Positions 6,855 to 9,895 of a stretch of DNA of 9,895 nucleotides are shown one piece after another. The notes under the pieces were generated by a model. The model was not told the origin of the DNA. It did not search any database and saw only the letters and a list, made by a program, of their open reading frames with translations. This stretch comes from Acidobacteriota bacterium (lineage in GTDB: Bacteria > Acidobacteriota > Holophagae > Thermotomaculales > Thermotomaculaceae): the NCBI GenBank assembly GCA_027038695.1, contig JALWHA010000196.1, forward strand, positions 1 through 9,895, given 5' to 3'. The translations under genes and the position numbers were made by a program. The stretch's first letter is position 1, and every line of letters starts with the position of its first letter.

Positions 6855-7508
6855 ATGCCTGCACTTTATTTGTACGAGTTGAGAAAAATGATAAAGCCGG
6901 GAAGTTATCCATCCTACATTTACTTTTCATTTAATGCGGAGGAGCACCGTATAGAATTTGAGCCTGCAGGCCTTCGTTACAAAGGAGAAAACGGGAAAAC
7001 AAGGTTTAATAACGCTCTTACACTCTTAGGGAAAGAAAAAACCTATACTGTTTTGCTCGTTCCTGAGCCGAATAATCCTTACGACAAATATGCTGTAAAG
7101 ATCTATTGCTCTGTTGACGGGGAAAAAATAGACCTCGGCTATGTTCCTAAAAGACCCCTTTTTGTCCCCTACAATCCGCCGTACTTTAACTATTGGCTCT
7201 ATAAATCTCAAAAATACTTCAAAAATCCCACAATTAAATATAATGAAGAACAAAAAACCTTTGTTATTACCTTTGAATTAAAAGAAGCATGGAAGCCTGC
7301 CACATTGGAATATCCATCTTCAGAAAGCGACCCTGTTGAAAACCTTATGTCAATGGGTTTCGGTTGTCTCTCTGTTTGGTCAGGCATTATGGTCGCAATA
7401 ATCTGTTTCGTAGTAATAATAAACCTTAAAATACCGAGTGTCATTCGTTTCGCTGCGGCAATGATATTACTCTCCCTGTCAGGATTTATAGCCGAATTCT
7501 TTGAATAA
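6855..7508 (+). CDS. HIRAN-domain protein with C-terminal membrane hairpin (paralogue 1)
   Basis: A 217-residue protein. Residues about 60-100 read as a HIRAN domain: YTVLLVPEPNNPYDKYAVKIY, then GEKIDLGYVPKRP, matching the family's 'EP.NPyD..Av.V ... lGyvp' signature. The preceding block, YPSYIYFSFNAEEHRIEFEPAGLRYKGE before position 48 (read in two parts), is shared with the next gene. The C-terminus carries two hydrophobic segments (about 172-190 and 196-213), so the HIRAN part is probably cytoplasmic and tethered to the inner membrane. HIRAN domains elsewhere (for example HLTF) bind 3' single-stranded DNA ends; a DNA-end-sensing membrane protein is an inference. The start has AGGAG at 6841-6845. 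No nuclease, helicase or other catalytic domain is visible. Confidence 0.82.
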   Translation: MPALYLYELRKMIKPGSYPSYIYFSFNAEEHRIEFEPAGLRYKGENGKTRFNNALTLLGKEKTYTVLLVPEPNNPYDKYAVKIYCSVDGEKIDLGYVPKRPLFVPYNPPYFNYWLYKSQKYFKNPTIKYNEEQKTFVITFELKEAWKPATLEYPSSESDPVENLMSMGFGCLSVWSGIMVAIICFVVIINLKIPSVIRFAAAMILLSLSGFIAEFFE

Positions 7509-7526
7509 GAAAAAAGGAGGAACAAA

Positions 7527-8285
7527 ATGTATCTAATGGGACTAAAAAGAACGGTAGAAGAGAACGGTTACCCTTCCTATATTCACTTTGCCATACACCC
7601 GGGAGACTACCTGATAGAATTTGAACCTGCAGGCTTAAGCCACAAAGGGGAACACGGGGAGATCAGGAAAGACTATCTCAATAAAAAACTTGAAAAAAAG
7701 GAAAACCTCCCTCTAATATTTAAAAAAGACAAAACAAACCCTTTTGATAAAGATGCTGTCAAAATATACGTTAAATCCGAAAGGGGAGAAAAAATTGATT
7801 GCGGTTTTGTGCCTAAATATCCAAAAATTGGTGAAAAAGCGGAATATTTTAACCAATGGTTTTACAAAAGTTTGCATAAATTCAAAAAACCTGTATTAAC
7901 TTACGACTCACTAAATAACCGCTACATAGTCAGGTGTGAAGTAAAAGACATATTTAAAGAAGAAAGGGACAAGAAAGAGGCAGATGAACAAGCGAAATAC
8001 ACTTATCAACTCTATCGCCAATGGAAAGAAGAGGGGTTGCCGGCAAATTACGAAGACTACATTGATAGCGGTTCATCTTACAGCGGCGGTTCCCAGATTG
8101 GTCATACACCCACCCTTTTTGACGACATTATTGAAGGTCTTGGATGTTTGCTTAACTTTGCATTTTACTCTGTTGTGATTTCCGTTATAGGAGGGCTTCT
8201 TATGGCTGCATTGCAAATATTGGCAATTCCCATTCTAATAATCCTATTTTTTATGCTAATATCCGCTTTAAGTTCAAAAAAATAA
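7527..8285 (+). CDS. HIRAN-domain protein with C-terminal membrane hairpin (paralogue 2)
   Basis: A 252-residue paralogue of the preceding gene, 18 bp downstream, with a strong AGGAGG at 7515-7520. The N-terminal block (GYPSYIHFAI, LIEFEPAGLSHKGEHGE) and the HIRAN signature (LIFKKDKTNPFDKDAVKIYV, then GEKIDCGFVPKYP, about residues 62-100) align directly with paralogue 1. It differs by an extra charged, helix-prone and then Gly/Ser-rich linker (about 142-198: KEERDKKEADEQAK, YRQWKEEGLPANYEDYID, SGSSYSGGSQ) before two hydrophobic segments (about 206-228 and 230-247). EEGLPANYEDYI resembles a short helical motif found as a tail in other proteins; I assign no function to it. The two proteins may form a hetero-oligomer at the membrane. 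The role in defence is inferred from location only. Confidence 0.82.
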   Translation: MYLMGLKRTVEENGYPSYIHFAIHPGDYLIEFEPAGLSHKGEHGEIRKDYLNKKLEKKENLPLIFKKDKTNPFDKDAVKIYVKSERGEKIDCGFVPKYPKIGEKAEYFNQWFYKSLHKFKKPVLTYDSLNNRYIVRCEVKDIFKEERDKKEADEQAKYTYQLYRQWKEEGLPANYEDYIDSGSSYSGGSQIGHTPTLFDDIIEGLGCLLNFAFYSVVISVIGGLLMAALQILAIPILIILFFMLISALSSKK

Positions 8286-8293
8286 TATTTTTT

Positions 8294-8323
8294 GTCAGTT
8301 TTTTAAAACAACCCTGTTTATAA
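8294..8323 (+). promoter_or_regulatory. Candidate promoter of the 8450-9876 operon: GTCAG-N17-GTTTATAA
   Basis: GTCAG (8294-8298), 17 bases, then GTTTATAA (8316-8323), the third copy of the motif. It is preceded by a T run (TTTTTTGTCAGTTTTTT), as in the primase promoter, with which it shares 14 identical bases (8291-8304 against the minus strand of 6775-6788). The predicted start site lies about 115-120 bases before the next ATG, so this transcript would carry the GC-rich leader element described separately. Confidence 0.58.
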
Positions 8324-8326
8324 CTA

Positions 8327-8412
8327 CCGAAAGCGAGATGAAGCGGAGCGGAAGCAGACGGGGGAAAAGAGGCGAGGCTGCAAAAGAGTGAGGAATCGGC
8401 AACCCCCTGTTT
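8327..8412 (+). other. GC- and purine-rich leader element, possible structured RNA or 17-codon ORF
   Basis: Within the 164-bp gap 8286-8449, this block is strikingly G/A-rich and GC-rich against AT-rich flanks. Possible pairings are GGGGG (8360-8364) with CCCCC (8403-8407), GCAG (8354-8357) with CTGC (8378-8381), and CCGA (8327-8330) with TCGG (8396-8399). The first crosses the other two, as in a pseudoknot, but each stem is short. The block also contains ATG (8338) followed by 16 codons and TGA (8389-8391), encoding a very basic 17-residue peptide (MKRSGSRRGKRGEAAKE) with only a weak GCGAG upstream. It lies downstream of the candidate promoter, so it is probably transcribed as the leader of the next gene. 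It matches no riboswitch class I recognise. Confidence 0.35.
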
Positions 8413-8449
8413 TACTAATTTTTTAATACTTTAACCTTAGGAGGATTAA

Positions 8450-8992
8450 ATGAGAAACGATTACCTTTACGGCTTAAACTTGCCGATCTACATGAAAAAC
8501 GATCAGAAACCAAAAACCGAACAAAATCAGGAACAGAAACCGAAAACCGGAAAAAAGCCTAAACCCAAAAAGCTCTATCCTTTAAACGACGAAACACTTG
8601 TCAATCTTTTGGTAAAAAAACAAATCTCTCCTGAAAACATCTCCTCAATCTTAATTGAAAAATTATGCTTAAACCTTGAAAAGAGATTAGACGAAACAAT
8701 GAAAATTATGGAAAAAACCCTGAAAACCACAGGCAGGCCGACAGGCGGCCACTACTTACTTCTTGCAATTGCCTTAACCCATCCCTCTAAAAAAATTGCG
8801 AATACGGCAGAAAAAAAACTCAAAATCTTTATCAAAGTCAAACACCAAAAAGAAAGATTAATACAATTTATTGCAAGAACAAGCCCGTCCCGTAGAATAA
8901 CCTTACACCTTCTAACCAAACTTATCGGAACAAATCAGCCCGTTGTCTATAAAACAGCAAACAATACTGTAAACTTGCCCAAAGCGGTATAA
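8450..8992 (+). CDS. Hypothetical lysine-rich protein
   Basis: A 180-residue protein of unrecognised family, first gene of a three-gene operon. The start is secured by AGGAGG at 8439-8444, five bases before the ATG. Residues 14-45 form a disordered, Lys/Pro/Gln-rich tract (KPKTEQNQEQKPKT, KKPKPKKLYP). Residues 46-165 look all-helical, with NDETLVNLLVKKQISPENIS, then LEKRLDETMKIMEKTLKT, and after GRPTGGHYLLLAIALTHPS a strongly basic helical region ending in TSPSRRITLHLLTKLIG. The high positive charge suggests nucleic-acid binding, but no helix-turn-helix or catalytic motif stands out. Codon use and composition are like the neighbouring right-hand genes. Confidence 0.75.
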   Translation: MRNDYLYGLNLPIYMKNDQKPKTEQNQEQKPKTGKKPKPKKLYPLNDETLVNLLVKKQISPENISSILIEKLCLNLEKRLDETMKIMEKTLKTTGRPTGGHYLLLAIALTHPSKKIANTAEKKLKIFIKVKHQKERLIQFIARTSPSRRITLHLLTKLIGTNQPVVYKTANNTVNLPKAV

Positions 8993-9003
8993 AAGGGGGA
9001 AAA

Positions 9004-9408
9004 ATGGAAAACGAAAACCTCAAACGCTTAAAACAAACCGCTGAGTTAATAGAAAAATACGATTTCATAATCTCAAAACAGACAAAAGACTTTGCAAGCC
9101 TTGTAAAACACATTGAGAAAATATCCGGTTTTGTGGAAAACATAAACAAAGAAATACAAAAACAGGCTGATAAACAAAACAACTTATTTTTGGAAACAGA
9201 AAAAAAGTTCTCTGTAATTGAAGAAAAGCAGGTAAAGATAATCCGGAACTTTGAAAAAACGGTAGAAAAAAAGATAACCGATATTATCTATCAATTAAAC
9301 GAAGTAGAAAAGAGGGTATCTGACTTAAACAGGCGACTTCTTTTGTCTGTTTCAGAAATGTTGAACAAAATAATACAAAAATTTGATGAACTCAATACGG
9401 AGGTTTAA
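9004..9408 (+). CDS. Hypothetical coiled-coil protein
   Basis: A 134-residue, almost entirely helical protein with heptad-like hydrophobic spacing from about residue 5 to 130 (LKRLKQTAELIEKYDFII, then HIEKISGFVENINKEIQKQ, then IIYQLNEVEKRVSDLNRRL). It has no signal peptide or membrane segment. GGGGG at 8996-9000 precedes the ATG by three bases, so the ribosome site is close. It starts 11 bp after the lysine-rich protein and its TAA directly abuts the next ATG, so the three genes are co-translated as an operon. It probably oligomerises or acts as a scaffold; no enzymatic role can be read from it. Confidence 0.78.
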   Translation: MENENLKRLKQTAELIEKYDFIISKQTKDFASLVKHIEKISGFVENINKEIQKQADKQNNLFLETEKKFSVIEEKQVKIIRNFEKTVEKKITDIIYQLNEVEKRVSDLNRRLLLSVSEMLNKIIQKFDELNTEV

Positions 9409-9876
9409 ATGGCTGTACACCTCATAGGTTTAAATCCAGGAAAAGGGAAAGGTGAACTACTCGTATTAAGAGACTCATTATGGTGTCCCATATGGGAATA
9501 TTGTCAAACCGTATTGCCTGAATTGAAAAAAAAGGTTGAATTTGAAAAAACTGAAAGTGGCCTGCAGATTGAAGAAGACTGCTCTGTAAAACTCTCCCAA
9601 ACTCTGAAACGACAATACAAAACAGGCGAAGTATATGAATTTGAAAAAAGGTACAACGAAAAAATAAAGAAATTACAGGAAGAAAAAGGTATTGAAGGAA
9701 CATTCATATACAACAATGCATTTGAAAATGTATTAAAAGTCATTCTTGAAGTAGCGAAAAAGAAAAACACTGCAATAATAACAGGGTTGCAATTTTCTCC
9801 ATATTTCTTTTCAACCGAAATTCTCTCGGATTTTATTGAATTTCTTGAAAACTGCGGCGGCTTTCGGATATTATAA
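9409..9876 (+). CDS. Small conserved-looking protein ending in a GGF motif, function unknown
   Basis: A complete 155-residue soluble protein, last of the operon, with GGAGG at 9399-9403 inside the end of the preceding gene. The N-terminal LRDSLWCPIWEYCQTVLPEL and the C-terminal FSTEILSDFIEFLENCGGFRI resemble, from memory, small bacterial hypothetical proteins with the pattern 'R.N.W.W.PLW.YC' near the start and 'V.EFADFLRNSGGF' at the end. In those, the middle helix pair matches LSQTLKRQYKTGEVYEFEKRYNEKI here (read in two parts). I know of no assigned function for that family. The stop is TAA 9874-9876, and only 19 bases of unremarkable AT-rich sequence follow to the window end. Confidence 0.75.
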   Translation: MAVHLIGLNPGKGKGELLVLRDSLWCPIWEYCQTVLPELKKKVEFEKTESGLQIEEDCSVKLSQTLKRQYKTGEVYEFEKRYNEKIKKLQEEKGIEGTFIYNNAFENVLKVILEVAKKKNTAIITGLQFSPYFFSTEILSDFIEFLENCGGFRIL

Positions 9877-9895
9877 AAATCAATCTAAAATAAAG

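Noticed and set aside
7478..7508. GTCAG near the end of HIRAN paralogue 1 as a promoter for paralogue 2
   Set aside because: The second block is absent at the 17-base spacing (CTTTGAATAAG there), and the genes are only 18 bp apart, so co-transcription suffices.
6775..8304. 14-base inverted repeat flanking the HIRAN pair as insertion-sequence ends
   Set aside because: The repeats are the T-run plus GTCAG parts of two promoters. No transposase or target duplication is present.
1..9895. CRISPR array, tRNA or rRNA genes
   Set aside because: I see no regularly spaced direct repeats and no tRNA- or rRNA-like sequence on either strand.

Overview
The window is low-GC bacterial DNA with tight, head-to-tail gene packing, clear AGGAGG-type ribosome binding sites and ATGA-type gene overlaps. 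It is part of a type III CRISPR accessory locus. The combination of a Lon-SAVED protease operon and a primase-linked adaptation module is known from anaerobic, often thermophilic bacteria, but I cannot assign a genus. No CRISPR array, repeat or Cas10-type effector is visible, so those must lie outside the window.

Left part (1-3598, + strand): the 3' end of an unrecognised cysteine-rich gene, then three overlapping genes that match the CalpS/CalpT/CalpL signalling cassette. These are an ECF-like sigma factor, a protein with a MazF-like N-terminal domain (the sigma sequestering factor), and a Lon protease fused to a SAVED cyclic-oligoadenylate sensor. In the described system, cOA made by a type III effector activates CalpL, which cleaves CalpT and frees the sigma factor.

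Middle part (3591-6738, - strand, convergent with the left part): the adaptation module, transcribed primase-cas1-cas2. The primase is a CRISPR-associated primase-polymerase with a helical/TPR-like N-terminus, an AEP core (DxD and SGNKGFH motifs) and a C-terminal cysteine cluster. Cas1 and Cas2 have their expected catalytic and fold motifs.

Right part (6855-9876, + strand): two tandem paralogues, each with a HIRAN domain and a C-terminal membrane hairpin. A 164-bp intergenic region follows, with an unusual GC- and purine-rich leader element. Last comes a three-gene operon of a lysine-rich protein, a coiled-coil protein and a small conserved-looking protein ending in a 'GGF' motif.

The most interesting observation links these parts. 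The only three substantial intergenic start regions (the divergent primase/HIRAN gap and the leader of the last operon) all carry GTCAG-(17 nt)-GTTTA(A/T)A at exactly the same spacing, each pointing at its gene. This two-block, 17-nt-spaced layout resembles an ECF-sigma promoter. I infer, without proof, that the locus's own CalpS sigma factor may drive the adaptation module, the membrane HIRAN pair and the uncharacterised right-hand operon once phage RNA triggers cOA signalling. The calp operon's own promoter is outside the window.
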